Origin: Pseudomicrostroma phylloplanum | Taxonomy: Eukaryota > Basidiomycota > Exobasidiomycetes > Microstromatales | Length of the DNA stretch: 64,000 bases | Assembly: GCA_039545275.1 (NCBI GenBank) | Contig: BCHS01000008.1 | Coordinates: 784,994-848,993, forward strand | Direction of reading: 5' to 3' | Shown here: piece by piece, positions 54,730-64,000 of the stretch | How the letters are laid out: every line of letters starts with the position of its first letter | How positions within the stretch are numbered: the first letter of the stretch is position 1 | Made by a program: the position numbers and the translations under genes | The notes under the pieces: model-generated | What the model saw: the letters and a program-made list of their open reading frames with translations, nothing else | Database searches by the model: none | What the model was told of the DNA's origin: nothing

Positions 54730-56813
54730 ATGGTCCTGCCTATCACCACCACCAAGACAAAATGGCCTCACTATCCCTTCGCGGACACGGCCCGGCCACA
54801 AGCTGTGCGGGAGTCACACTGTTTCCCTGTCGAAGCTGAACAGGTGGGCAAGAAGATTCTGCCAGTGGGATGGAGGAGGGACGATCTGCCCAGCCCAGTG
54901 GTGCGCAGGGCAGTGGAGCAGCCAATGATCTATGACCAGAATGTCAGCATCACTCTCAGGGACGGCGTGAAGCTCAAAGCAGATGTATTCAGGAGTGTCG
55001 ACACTGATCCTGCCGAACCCGGCCAAGAGGAAAGACAGCAACAACGAGTTCCGACTGTACTCATGTACGGACCCTATGGCAAGACTGGAACAGGGCCTCA
55101 GCAGGTGAGTGTGCGCAATTTGCCAGCGTGGCGGCCGTATATCTTGCTCAGATCGACAGCGCCTTTGCCTTGCCAACCACCTTCCTCCAGCTCGAAAGGC
55201 TAGCTCCGCAGCGATTGGGCATTCACTTTTCCGAGCAATCCGGTTTGGAGAACTTCGAAGGCCTCGACCCTGTTGAATGGATTCCCAGAGGATACGCCAT
55301 CGTCAATTGCGACTCACGAGGAGCTTGGCAGTCAGAGGGCGATCATTGGGCCGTCCCCGATAAGCAGGCTGGAGAAGATGGGTATGATGTTGTTCAATGG
55401 ATCGCCGAACAACCATGGTCGAATGGAAAGGTGACCATGGCTGGCAACTCCCGACTGGCTACGGTACAATACTTTGTCGCTGCCGAGCAGCCTCCTGCGC
55501 TAGCCTGCATCGCTCCTTGGGAAGGCATCGTGGACGAGTATCGCTCCGCGTTGATGAGAGGCGGTCGTCCGAATTTCGCCTTCAATGACTTCATCATCAA
55601 TGGCTACATCGGAACCGGTGCCATCAAAGATTGCCGCAAGCAAACCCTCTTGCCACAACATCTTTACGAAGACGACTGGTGGGCCCACCTGCGCCCCGAG
55701 ATTAGCAAGATCAAGTGCCCCATGTACGTCATAGCCTCTTACACGAGCGGTCTTCATTGCGTAGGATCTGTCCAGATATTCCGCGATGCTCCTGCGAAGG
55801 AGAAGTTTCTGCGCTTTCACGATAGTCAAGAATGGTACGACATCTCTCGCCAGGCAAATCTGGACCATCTACAAGCCTTCTATGATTCCCACATGCTCTT
55901 CGGTGAAGCACAACAGTCAGCCAAGAAGAAGTGGCAGCAGATGACGCCCGCCGTGATTCAGCACTGCATCTTGCCTCTGGGTGAAGCTTCCGCTCAGTTT
56001 GCCCCTCGAGGCATCAAAGCCTACGCAGATGAGTACCCTACGAAGCCTCACAAGATGCTCTGTCTGTATCTCACGGCTGGAGACGCGATGTCAACTGTAC
56101 CTCCCGAGGGAAGTCACGAAGGGACAGCCAGTTGGGACAGTGAGCGAAGTCAAGACGTCGCCAAGTTCACGTGGAAGGCAACGGAGCGCGTGATTCTCTC
56201 AGGCATGCCGACTGTCACTCTGGAAGTTTCACCTGTAGAGCAGAGCACCTCTGGCGACGAGATGGACATCTACATGATCCTGAAGAAACTCGACAGGAAT
56301 GGAAATGAGATGGTTCATCTCAGCGTGCCATTGGAAGACCTTCGAGCTTGTGCCGAGGAAACCAACCAGACGGCGCCTGAGACTGTCGATGATGTGCCTA
56401 GGGTGCAAACGATGAAGTACTATGGACCCACCGGCGTAATGCGTCTGAGCCATCGCACTATCGCTCAGGATGCTTCTGGCAAGGAGATCGACTTGATTCC
56501 TGGCTATCCCCATCACACCCACTTGGAGGAAGATGCTGTAGCTGCTATGGCAGAGCAGAGGAAAGCATTCTCTTTGGGCAAGCCTGTAGGATTCAAGACG
56601 GGCCTGTGGCCAATGGGCATGGTCGTAGAGGAAGGGGAAAGCCTGCGTCTGGAGATTGGGGGCGCCTACCTCTGGGCCCCCGAATTCGAAATGCTGCATC
56701 AACTACAGATGGCCGAAAACGAAAACCGGGGACGACATCAAGTGCACTTCGGCGCAAGAGGAACACTAGGTCTGAGCAGGATCGAATTGCCCGTGGTTCA
56801 CCTCAATTTGTGA
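54730..56813 (+). CDS. CocE/NonD-family hydrolase (X-Pro dipeptidyl-peptidase S15-like)
   Basis: Alpha/beta hydrolase of the CocE/NonD group, acting on esters or acyl bonds. Exons 54730-55104 and 55191-56813, phase 0, 665 residues. Landmarks: VSITLRDGVKLKADVFRS and VPTVLMYGPYGKTG near the N-terminus, WIPRGYAIVNCDSRGAWQSEG, GYDVVQWIAEQPWSNGKVTM, the nucleophile elbow AGNSRLATVQYF (Ser near residue 210) and ALACIAPWEGIVDEYRS. Then comes YVIASYTSGLHCVGSVQIF, where the family usually carries the acid residue or a conserved Trp, and LRFHDSQEWYD. A C-terminal jelly-roll half ends in the SLRLEIGGAYL block. The substrate is unknown. Its position in the cluster suggests that it opens an ester or lactone before or after oxidation. 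Confidence 0.9.
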
Positions 56814-57066
56814 TGATGTGGGGGTTCCGATCCGCGCTTCATGCTTACTTGAACGGGTCGTCACTGAGCTTCCTCCATCGCTATCGTAAAGATTTAGGTC
56901 CCTCTTTTTGTAGTCACTACACGTCTCAATGAAATAGCATGAAGCACAGCAGGATAATTACAGCAGAACAGACTCAGAATAGCATCCGACAACAGATGAT
57001 GTAGGGAGACAGGGGGCAGGTACCCAACGACGGTACATAGAGACACCAAAGCAGGCCCGCTTCTAC

Positions 57067-58437
57067 TTACTTGCATCTTTTGCTGTACGACAGCTCAAAG
57101 GTTGATGCCTGCCTCAGACCGAGCCACTCTAGGACCGAAGCAATCGCTCCGGCGATGTGCAGGACCGTCTTGGCTAACGTTATCTTCGCCAGTCCGTTGT
57201 ACGAATTGAGATCAAGACCGGTCAGGTCTTCCGAAGCCTTGACCATTTTAAATGCTCGGTCGAACATCTCCCGATCGAAAGCCGTGGTAAGTTTCTGGAG
57301 GTCAGCACTCGAGGGGGCAGTGCTGTCCAGCGACTTCATGTGATCAACGAGTTCACTAGAATCGATCAGGGTCTGGTTTGCACCCATGCCTCTGCCTGGG
57401 GTCATGGGGTGAATTGAATCACCCAGCAGGATGACTCTCGATAGGGATTGCTCACCGCGCCTCCAGTCTGAGGTAGGCTTGCGAGAGCTGGTCACTTTCC
57501 CCGTTCGAATACGCTCCTCGCCATCACCAATGAGCGCTGGAAGGCCAGCCGGATCGCACCCGGCTTCGTTGATGAGATACTCCTTCAAGCGAGCAGTGAG
57601 TTTGACCGAATCGCTGCTTGCATTACCTTCCAGAAGCGCATCACCGGTGGTCGAAGGCAAAAGCCCCGCCCAAAAGAGCTGGGTCTCCGTGTCGCTAATG
57701 CGGTAGATTGAGGCAAAGCCGGTCCATCTCTCACCGCCCAAGATGACTAGGGATTTTGCCTCGACGAGGGTTCGAGGCAGCTTGGCCTGCTGCTGTGGGC
57801 TCAGAACAAATTGCGATTGGAGGAGTGTGAGGTCTTGGAGCTTTACCTTGTTCTGCAAACCAACTTGGGCATTGATTCGAGAATTACTGCCATCCGCGGC
57901 CAGCAGAACGTCGGCGCAGAAAGATGGATAGCGCTCTGGGTCTTTGAAATGAAGTAAGACTTGGTGCTGGTCTTTCACTTTGCCCTCTACGACTTCGAAA
58001 CGGTCGAAAGTGGCCCCGAATCGAACGCAACCGCGGTCGTTGGGCAGTTTGAGGAGGGTAGCTCTGAGAGCCGTCCGTAGGATGGGTCTGCTTTGTGGAT
58101 ATAGCTTGACATCGCCCAATTTCCATTGACAGTTGAGCTTCATTGGGTCTGCCATAGAGGGGGCCTTGGTTTCATTTGAGCCTAGTTCCGCCACCAAGGC
58201 GGACCATGTATCTTCGTTGACCAGATTCTTTAGTGAATCGAGCCCATTGCCACAGATTCGCAGCTGATAGCCACCCCGCTCAGCAATGAACTGTGCATTA
58301 TCGCGTTCGAAGATGGCGACCTCGAACCGCTGCAGTGGATCGTTCAGCAGTCCGTTGGCAGTTGCAAGGCCTCCGATGCCGGCGCCGACGATCGCGACTC
58401 GGATGCGTCGCTTGGAAGTCTCAGTTGTGGTGGACAT
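57067..58437 (-). CDS. FAD-dependent monooxygenase (salicylate hydroxylase-like group)
   Basis: Class A flavoprotein hydroxylase, 456 residues, single exon. The ATG at 58437 gives MSTTTETSKRRIRVAIVGAG; the upstream extension starts at a non-ATG codon. The GxGxxG motif is VAIVGAGIGGLATANGLLN with the ribose-binding Glu in VAIFERDN. The DG motif is VLLAADGSNSRINAQVG (near residue 185) and the GD motif is VILLGDSIHPMTPGRGMGAN (near 340), where MTPGRGMGANQ replaces the common sequence SPFGGQGAN. Oxidises an unknown, possibly aromatic, substrate with NAD(P)H. Its 5' side carries CCCCACA boxes at 58575 and 58587. Faces away from the aldo/keto reductase. Confidence 0.9.
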   Translation of the reverse strand: MSTTTETSKRRIRVAIVGAGIGGLATANGLLNDPLQRFEVAIFERDNAQFIAERGGYQLRICGNGLDSLKNLVNEDTWSALVAELGSNETKAPSMADPMKLNCQWKLGDVKLYPQSRPILRTALRATLLKLPNDRGCVRFGATFDRFEVVEGKVKDQHQVLLHFKDPERYPSFCADVLLAADGSNSRINAQVGLQNKVKLQDLTLLQSQFVLSPQQQAKLPRTLVEAKSLVILGGERWTGFASIYRISDTETQLFWAGLLPSTTGDALLEGNASSDSVKLTARLKEYLINEAGCDPAGLPALIGDGEERIRTGKVTSSRKPTSDWRRGEQSLSRVILLGDSIHPMTPGRGMGANQTLIDSSELVDHMKSLDSTAPSSADLQKLTTAFDREMFDRAFKMVKASEDLTGLDLNSYNGLAKITLAKTVLHIAGAIASVLEWLGLRQASTFELSYSKRCK

Positions 58438-58872
58438 GTCGAAGTAAGAGTACAGTGAAGGAATGAGGGCTATTGTATGAGCAAAGGCGTGGGATATAGC
58501 GAGAGGCCGCGTTATGAGGGAATCTGCTTGCGTGACATTAGCAGCGGCGTCCCAACCTGGTGCACGGCACTGGTCCCCACATTTCTCCCCACAGGAGGTC
58601 CGGGGCTCCAGTCGGCAAATCACCTGTGGCACACTCGGCCCAGTGGGTTACTCGGCCCGGTGGGTAAACGGGGGGGGGGGGCGTGTGGGGATCCCGGTCA
58701 ACGCACAGGCATGTGGATCTTGTCCGGTCACAGAGACGCCTTGTCGCTCAGGCTTGCTCGAAACATTGCTCGCGATGACACCCTTCCATAGCTAACAGCT
58801 CATCCACGCCGCTCATCTGTATCGCTCATAGCTAACAGCTCATCCACGTCGCTCATCTGTATCGCTCATAGG
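58438..58872. promoter_or_regulatory. Divergent promoter of FAD monooxygenase 1 and aldo/keto reductase
   Basis: Contains CCCCACA at 58575-58581 and 58587-58593 (five bases apart) and TGTGGGG at 58684-58690, a run of about eleven G near 58671, and a 40-bp tandem duplication just before the reductase ATG (listed separately). Confidence 0.6.
58791..58870. repeat. 40-bp tandem duplication before the aldo/keto reductase start
   Basis: Two adjacent copies of a 40-base unit starting TAGCTAACAGCTCATCCACG and ending GTATCGCTCA, with one C/T difference, end two bases before the reductase start codon. They therefore double part of its core promoter or leader. Confidence 0.85.
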
Positions 58873-59917
58873 ATGGCATCGCCCTCTGTCATCTCTGTGG
58901 CCGGCGTATCCGTGCCAAGGATTGCCTTTGGCGTCGGCTCTCTGATGAAGTGGGCGCCAGGACACACCCATCCGATTTTGACAGATTCGGGCGCCGAGAC
59001 TAGGGCCGCCCTCCATGCTGGCTTCCGCCACATCAACACGGGTGACCTCTACACAAATAAAGATTCAGTGGCAGAGGCTTTCAGGGGGGAGACCGCTCCG
59101 AGAGATCAGCTCTTCCTGAGCTTGAAGATCAATACCTGGAACGCCATTCGCCCGGCTGGAAGAGAACAGATGCTGCAGAGTGTCCATGAGGAGATGCAGA
59201 GGTACGGGCTAGAAGGCTCCGTGGATCTACTTCAACTGCATTTCCCACCCAGGGGCATTAAGGGGAACCTGAGTAGCCGAGAAGCCTGGAGGGTTCTCGA
59301 GGATCTGAAGGATTCTGGAGTAGCGAAGCTCATCGGCGTCTCGAACTGGTAAGGCTTCCATGGACAACGCAATGTGCCGTAGAAGCATAGCAAAAAAGAC
59401 TCATTCCGGTCCATGACCCGTCCCTCTGTCCTTGCCCCTCATTTACAGGACGCTGGCAGATTACGAGGACTTGTTCTCGTCGGAGGACCTCAGACATAAG
59501 CCGCAAATCAACGAGTACGAGTACAATCCTCATCTTGCCTTTGACCCACAATACGAAGCTTTGAAATCTTTCGAGGCGCAACATGGCATTGTCCCTATGT
59601 ACTATGGTCTTCTGACTTCGATCGGACCCAGAGCGGAGCCTGGCAGCGTTTCGCACCTGAGGGCGGCACTGGCTGAGCTTGCGCAGCAGACTGGCCTCGA
59701 CGAGGGCGAAGTCATTCTGAAGTGGGCTCAAGATACCCTCTCGGGGATCATCGTTACATCGACGTCCAAAGCCGAACGAGCACAAAGAATCATGCAAGTC
59801 CTGGGTGGTCAAGGACAGAGCCTGCAGAAGGAGCAGTACGATCTGTTGGAGGCCGCTGCGAAGGAGGATGGGTACGAGGGCAAGGTCTTTTACAAGCACG
59901 CGCATATGAAGAACTAA
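58873..59917 (+). CDS. Aldo/keto reductase with substituted catalytic Asp
   Basis: NAD(P)H-dependent aldo/keto reductase, 314 residues, exons 58873-59348 and 59449-59917 (phase 2, W split at the splice). Landmarks: VPRIAFGVGSLMKW, ALHAGFRHINTGDLYTNKDS, QLFLSLKINTWN (catalytic Lys), VDLLQLHFPP (catalytic His), SGVAKLIGVSNW, PQINEYEYNPHL, and VILKWAQDTLSGIIVTSTSK in the cofactor end. The active-site Tyr is present (DLYTN), but the usual HIDTA is HINTG, so the catalytic Asp appears to be Asn. This may lower or alter activity. Close to the FAD monooxygenase, and in the same cluster. Alternative: an authentic active enzyme in which the nearby GD Asp compensates; the sequence alone cannot tell. Confidence 0.85.
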
Positions 59918-61011
59918 TGTAGTGGGGGAGCTAGACGTAGCTGTCGCCTTACGCCCTACAAGGGGCAGTTGCATTCGATGAGCCGTTCAGACGACGTGCG
60001 CCTTTGCTTACTTTATGCGTGCGGACGCGCTCGAGCTCCGTCCGTACCCGAGCTCCGGTCAATGTACAGCCGCCGTCGGCCTGAGGGCACTACAACTGTG
60101 TCTGACGAGGACGTGATGAGGATCGCGGTGGGCGTGTCAGGGATGAGCAGCGGACTTGCACCCTTCTCCCTCACTCCTTCCTCATGGCTTTGACCTGACC
60201 TCGTACGCAATATAGACATCTATCACCAGGAATACATACATTCGCAACGACGACGCCCCTACCCTTCGCTGCAGCAACGTGACCGACCGCGATCGAATTT
60301 CCGACTTCTCTGACGCCCTCCCGGCTCACCTCGTTGAGACAATAGCTCCTCCTCTTCCGCCGAGCCCATACATCCAAGTCGAGCTGCCAAGGCCAGCAGC
60401 TCCACAAGACCCAGGTAACGAGGGCGCCATGGAGCCCCTAGCAGAGCCAGACATTGTCATAGTGCTGCCACCCGCACAACCTCCGTCCCCGCGTGTTAAT
60501 CTGTTCCTATCTCTACCTGCACAGAGAGAGCCGCTGTTTCCTCTTGTAGCTTAATGGTCCAGTAATGCAAGCACTTGGACCACTGACTACTATCATTGGT
60601 CTCAACAGCTTGCCGGCCTCGCCGTCCATCGTCGCCTATTTCCACAAAGCGGCGGCCAAGACGCGGGCCTAGTGATCGGTGAAAGATTCTCTCTCTCTTA
60701 GGCGTCTGGGATGGAGACGCCGGGTTCCACAGTGACTCTCAGCCCCGCCGGAGAAGCCTTCTGCGTCTACGCGGGGTTCGGATGTTCGATGAGTTGCTCG
60801 GCGCAAGCTTTGCAGCTGGGCGCCTTTTTGTGTTCGACGTCTTCATCAAGGCGAACATTTGCACTCTCTAGAAGTTTTCCTTTATCAAAGCATCGCAGCA
60901 TCGAAACAGAACAATGGCGCTATGCGCCATATCCGACGTGTCCCATCGGAAATCTTCCCCACACGCCGTGCTTCTATTACTGCCCTGAACAGTCTCACAG
61001 TGGGTCACAGA
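59918..61011. other. Intergenic region within the cluster
   Basis: About 1.1 kb between the reductase and the SnoaL-like gene (3' ends converge). An open frame of about 90 Pro-rich codons at 60279-60554 begins at GTG and has no ATG or splice support, so I do not call it. No repeat recognised. Confidence 0.4.
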
Positions 61012-61589
61012 CTACTCTTTCTTCTGGACGGGAGTCTGGAGAAGCGGAGAAGATGGGCAGGTCATCGTTATGAGCAGCACTGCTCCGAGTCGCTCGTACA
61101 CTCGATGCACTCACGCTCCAGACCTCGTAGTGCTGCAATCTGAGCTGGCCTCCCTCCTCGACAAAGCGCAACCACGCGCCGAAGCGAGATGCCGGATTGG
61201 TCCCGTCCTTGTTACCGTAGTCGACGGTACCTCGAATCATGATCTGCTTGCTATCCTGGGGATTGACAAAGGCGTCCAAGACGTCGTGCCGACGCCAATT
61301 GACGGGCTCCCATCTCTTTACTCTCCATTCGTGGATGTCCGAATGAGCATTCAGAGGTTCCATCGGGCCCACTGAACGGTGTCGCGGGGAGGAAGGCCAG
61401 TCTGAGTTTGCTCAATCTAGGCAGTAGATTCTGTTGGCCTGCGTACTACTTACCTTGAAAGTGTACATTGCTAGAAGCAAAATTCTTGATGTAGTTGTCG
61501 TGATCGGTAGGATGGTCCGATAGCGCATAGAAGCCACGGAGGAACTCCGCAACCTTGGGATCAACGTATGAGGGGATGTTCAGCGACAT
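61012..61589 (-). CDS. SnoaL/NTF2-like fold protein (138 residues)
   Basis: Small cone-fold protein of the type that acts as cyclase, hydroxylase or lyase partner in metabolic clusters. Exons on the minus strand 61589-61454, 61371-61115 and a 24-base terminal exon 61035-61012 (TPVQKKE and stop), all in frame. The product reads MSLNIPSYVDPKVAEFLRGF, YALSDHPTDHDNYIKNFASS, then HEWRVKRWEPVNWRRHDVLD, IMIRGTVDYGNKDG and FGAWLRFVEEGGQLRLQHYE. The D-HDNYI-KNF and central Trp/Arg pattern is typical of fungal SnoaL-like proteins. The short last exon is the least certain part; reading through the donor would give a longer, less likely tail. Divergent from FAD monooxygenase 2. Confidence 0.8.
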
Positions 61590-61909
61590 TTCGAGGGCAT
61601 ATTCAGGACAGTGAATGGATGGATACAGGGAGGGGGCAAAAGAGGCTTTCTTTGACTTCTGTCAGACCCCTGGTCTCTGCTGTGGGGTGGAACATGCCGC
61701 CGTCATTTCCGCGGGCGGGAACCCATTCCCCGTGTCCCACTCACCGTGTCCCACTTCCCCGAAGCTCCGGGCGTCCCCACACGCGCACCCACCGGGGCCC
61801 CAGATTTCTCCGTGCCTTCTCGCCTTTGGCATGGGAACAACATGTTTTATGGACCCGAGCCCATCATACTCATGAACCCCCACTGTACAAGTCATCAATC
61901 GCCGTCAGT
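61590..61909. promoter_or_regulatory. Divergent promoter of SnoaL-like gene and FAD monooxygenase 2
   Basis: 320 bases with TGTGGGG at 61681-61687, CCCCACA at 61775-61781, CCCCACT at 61877-61883, and a direct repeat CCGTGTCCCACT at about 61728 and 61743. Confidence 0.55.
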
Positions 61910-63607
61910 ATGAGTAACGTGCTTCTTGACACTTCTCTAGACGCCAACACCGTTTGTCTGGGCACACCGGCCGCTGAATCCGCAGCGAAAAAGCAGCCTC
62001 CGCTGCTTCATGAGACCCCTGTCTGCATCGTAGGCGGGGGCCTGATAGGTCTTACCACTGCGCTGTTGCTACATCATCAAGGCGTCAAAGTCAATGTCTA
62101 CGAGAGACAATCGTCTCTATATGCTCTGCCTAGGGCGGCGACGTTGGCAGACGAGGGCGAGCATATCCTTGGTCAGGCAATGGGGCCGCAAGTGTCAGAC
62201 TACGTAGCCAAAGAAGCTCAACCCGAAAAGTTCATATGGAAAGACAGACACGGACAGACTCTTTCTTATCTCGACATGTCCGGTACTGGGCAGTGTGGTC
62301 ATCGCAACACATCGACTTTCAGTCAGGTCACCTTGGAAAGCGCCCTCGCCTTGAGGTGCGAAGTACTCGGCATCCCGGTGTATCGACGCTGGGAATGTCA
62401 AACTTCGGAAGCGCAGACTGATGATGAGGGCCGACAGACCTACGTGACTACCTTCAGCCGGTACCGAGCGTCGGGAAGCGAGTATCAAACAACGCTCGTC
62501 GTACGTTCTGAGTTTGTTCTCAGTGCACAGGGTGGCAACGCTTCCCTTCGAGAGATCTACAACTTTACCCAGACGGACTACAACTTCACTTTTGATTGGC
62601 TGATCGTTGACCTCGTGAGTTGACACATCCTTCGTGTGCTGCTGTCTGCTCACGCCGCCACTTCACATCTCCAATTGTCACAGCTCCCGGTGGACGGAGA
62701 ACCGCGCCGCAATTGGGAACAGCTGTGCTTTCCCGCGCGGCCTACAACACTGGTTTCTGGGGGGCCTCGTCGCTTACGATGGGAGTTCATGATGCTGCCA
62801 GGTGAAACTGTGCAAGATATGGTCAAGCCGACCAAAGTTTGGGATCTTTTGACGCCTTACGGTTATCACTCCGCCAACAGCGAGATCGAACGGGCGGTCG
62901 TCTACCATTTCACTTCTGTCAATGCCGACCGTTACTGGGACGGCAAGGGCGTCTGTCTGATCGGCGACGCAGCGCACAGAATGCCTCCTTTCATCGGTCA
63001 AGGCGCAAACACAGGCTTCCGAGATGCCGCTGGTCTGGCGTGGAGATTGTCCGCCATCCTCACAGGGCGAGCAAAGCGATCGCTCCTCGAGTCGTGGGAC
63101 AACGAAAGAAGGGCGGGGACTGCCTTCATCATTGAGACCTCGATTCGAATGGGGACTCCAATCTGTCAGTTTGACGAGGCGTCTGCCGATGCTATACACA
63201 GCGGCATGAGACAGCGATTTCTAGAACGAGGAGAGACTAGTGAGCCTCGCTTCGAACCCGATCTTCCAGAAGGTGGATTTTTTGATGCCCAGAGAGGAGG
63301 AGGCTGCCTAGCCTTGAAGCGAGGTAGCTTGATGGCAGAAGCGCGCCAAGGGGTGGGATGGGAACTGATTGCTCTGCAACAATCTCACCATCTGCAAGCC
63401 ATGGCCGAAGGCCGCCTGCAGGCCGTGTTGCTGATACCAGAGGCCCGCTACTTAGAGGAGTATGCAAGCTGGTTCGAGACCTGCCTCACTGGTGCTCGTT
63501 TTGCTCTTGTACGGCCAGACAACTACGCATATGGCTTTGCGAGAGACGAAGATGAGGTGGAGATACTACTGAATGGAGTCGCGGCAGAGCTTACCGGAGG
63601 TCAATAG
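61910..63607 (+). CDS. FAD-dependent aromatic hydroxylase (MhpA/phenol hydroxylase-like)
   Basis: Class A flavoprotein monooxygenase of the PheA/MhpA type. Exons 61910-62614 and 62684-63607, phase 0, 542 residues. The ATG at 61910 gives MSNVLLDTSLDANTVCLG. Rossmann motif VCIVGGGLIGLTTALLLHHQ with Glu in VNVYERQSS; ALPRAATLADEGEHILGQ; substrate-domain sequence; FVLSAQGGNASLREIY in place of the usual DG motif (ADGxxSxxR), so the Asp is Gln here; and the canonical second FAD motif GVCLIGDAAHRMPPFIGQGA with NTGFRDAAGLAWRL. A thioredoxin-like C-terminal part follows, with LVRPDNYAYGFAR typical of this group. Likely ortho-hydroxylation of a phenolic ring (family inference). Together with FAD monooxygenase 1 and the P450 it gives the cluster three oxygenases. 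Confidence 0.92.
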
Positions 63608-63889
63608 ATCGTATCTTGCTCGTCGCTGAACTTACTGTCAACCAGGCTGCTGTGATTGATCTGTGGGCGCGCAGGGTGGGATTTGTGGTCAACGGACACG
63701 ATTCCTTTCAATGAGAGATGGCGAGGGTAATCTACGATTGTGATGCGACGATCGTAGGGTTGAGGCTCGGTCTCTCCCTGTGCTGAATGCGCTCCTCTTC
63801 GGCTCCGAGGCGCAGCCACGCAACCGGTCATTATCCTCACTGTAGTCTGGTCTCACCTTTGCTCCCTTGTCAATTCATTCACTCGCAGC
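63608..63889. other. Intergenic region downstream of FAD monooxygenase 2
   Basis: About 280 bases between the stop codon and the tandem repeat at the end. Nothing recognised. Confidence 0.4.
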
Positions 63890-64000
63890 CTAGTGCGAGG
63901 GTGAAGAACGGCATAGTGATTCAGTGTTGAGTAGTTCTAGTGCGAGGGTGTGGAACGGCATAGTGATTCAGTGTTGAGTAGTTCTAGTGCGAGGGTGTGG
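63890..64000. repeat. 47-bp tandem repeat running off the window end
   Basis: Units starting CTAGTGCGAGGGTG begin at 63890, 63937 and 63984, a period of 47 bases. The first and second differ at two positions (GTGAAG versus GTGTGG). At least 2.4 copies are visible and the array continues past the window. Confidence 0.92.

Noticed and set aside
60279..60554. Pro-rich frame of about 91 codons inside the metabolic cluster
   Set aside because: Begins at GTG, has no ATG or splice support, and no recognisable sequence.
1..64000. tRNA, rRNA or CRISPR genes
   Set aside because: I looked for B-box-like GGTTCRANNCC words, rRNA cores and regular spaced repeats and saw none that fit; a covariance-model search would be decisive.

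Overview
The window looks like nuclear DNA of a basidiomycete fungus. Genes are split by short introns (about 50-110 bases; the first PDA1 intron is about 290) with GTGAGT- or GTAAGT-type donors, coding GC is high, and proteins are rich in Ser/Pro/acidic low-complexity stretches. Protein style and gene set resemble Ustilaginomycotina (smuts and relatives), but this placement is inference. I saw no rRNA, tRNA, CRISPR array or prokaryotic signal.

Region 1 (1-29.7 kb) is mostly housekeeping: the 3' part of a large disordered protein; the DNA polymerase delta small subunit; a 94-residue one-helix protein; an MFS drug/polyamine-type transporter; the Golgi Arf-GEF of the GEA/GBF1 family; splicing factor SYF1; a frame-shifted remnant of a JEN1-like carboxylate transporter; the SWR1 chromatin remodeller; and an orphan multi-pass membrane protein.

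Region 2 (29.7-35.9 kb) is a gene desert. It holds four copies of a roughly 252-bp MITE with long terminal inverted repeats, intact copies being flanked by TA, and a dense scatter of TACAGTA/TACTGTA heptamers. Aligning the four MITE copies shows that in one copy these heptamers are 5- and 10-base insertions. This is what Tc1/mariner excision scars would look like.

Region 3 (35.9-46.5 kb) has a secreted DUF1996 protein, the pyruvate dehydrogenase E1 alpha subunit, a row of three related small secreted proteins with shared short motifs (effector-like), and squalene epoxidase ERG1.

Region 4 (46.7-63.6 kb) is a compact eight-gene metabolic cluster: metallo-beta-lactamase-fold hydrolase, cytochrome P450, C2H2 transcription factor, CocE/NonD-type hydrolase, FAD monooxygenase, aldo/keto reductase, SnoaL/NTF2-like protein and a second, MhpA-type FAD monooxygenase. 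Four of its five promoter regions carry exact CCCCACA/TGTGGGG 7-mers and the fifth carries degenerate forms, which suggests co-regulation, possibly by the resident C2H2 factor. The enzyme set suggests uptake-independent oxidation and hydrolysis of an aromatic ester or lactone, or tailoring of a small metabolite; the substrate cannot be read from sequence. The window ends inside a 47-bp tandem repeat.

Exon boundaries were placed by eye from reading frame, splice consensus and family conservation. I corrected several starts from TTG/GTG codons to the first suitable ATG.
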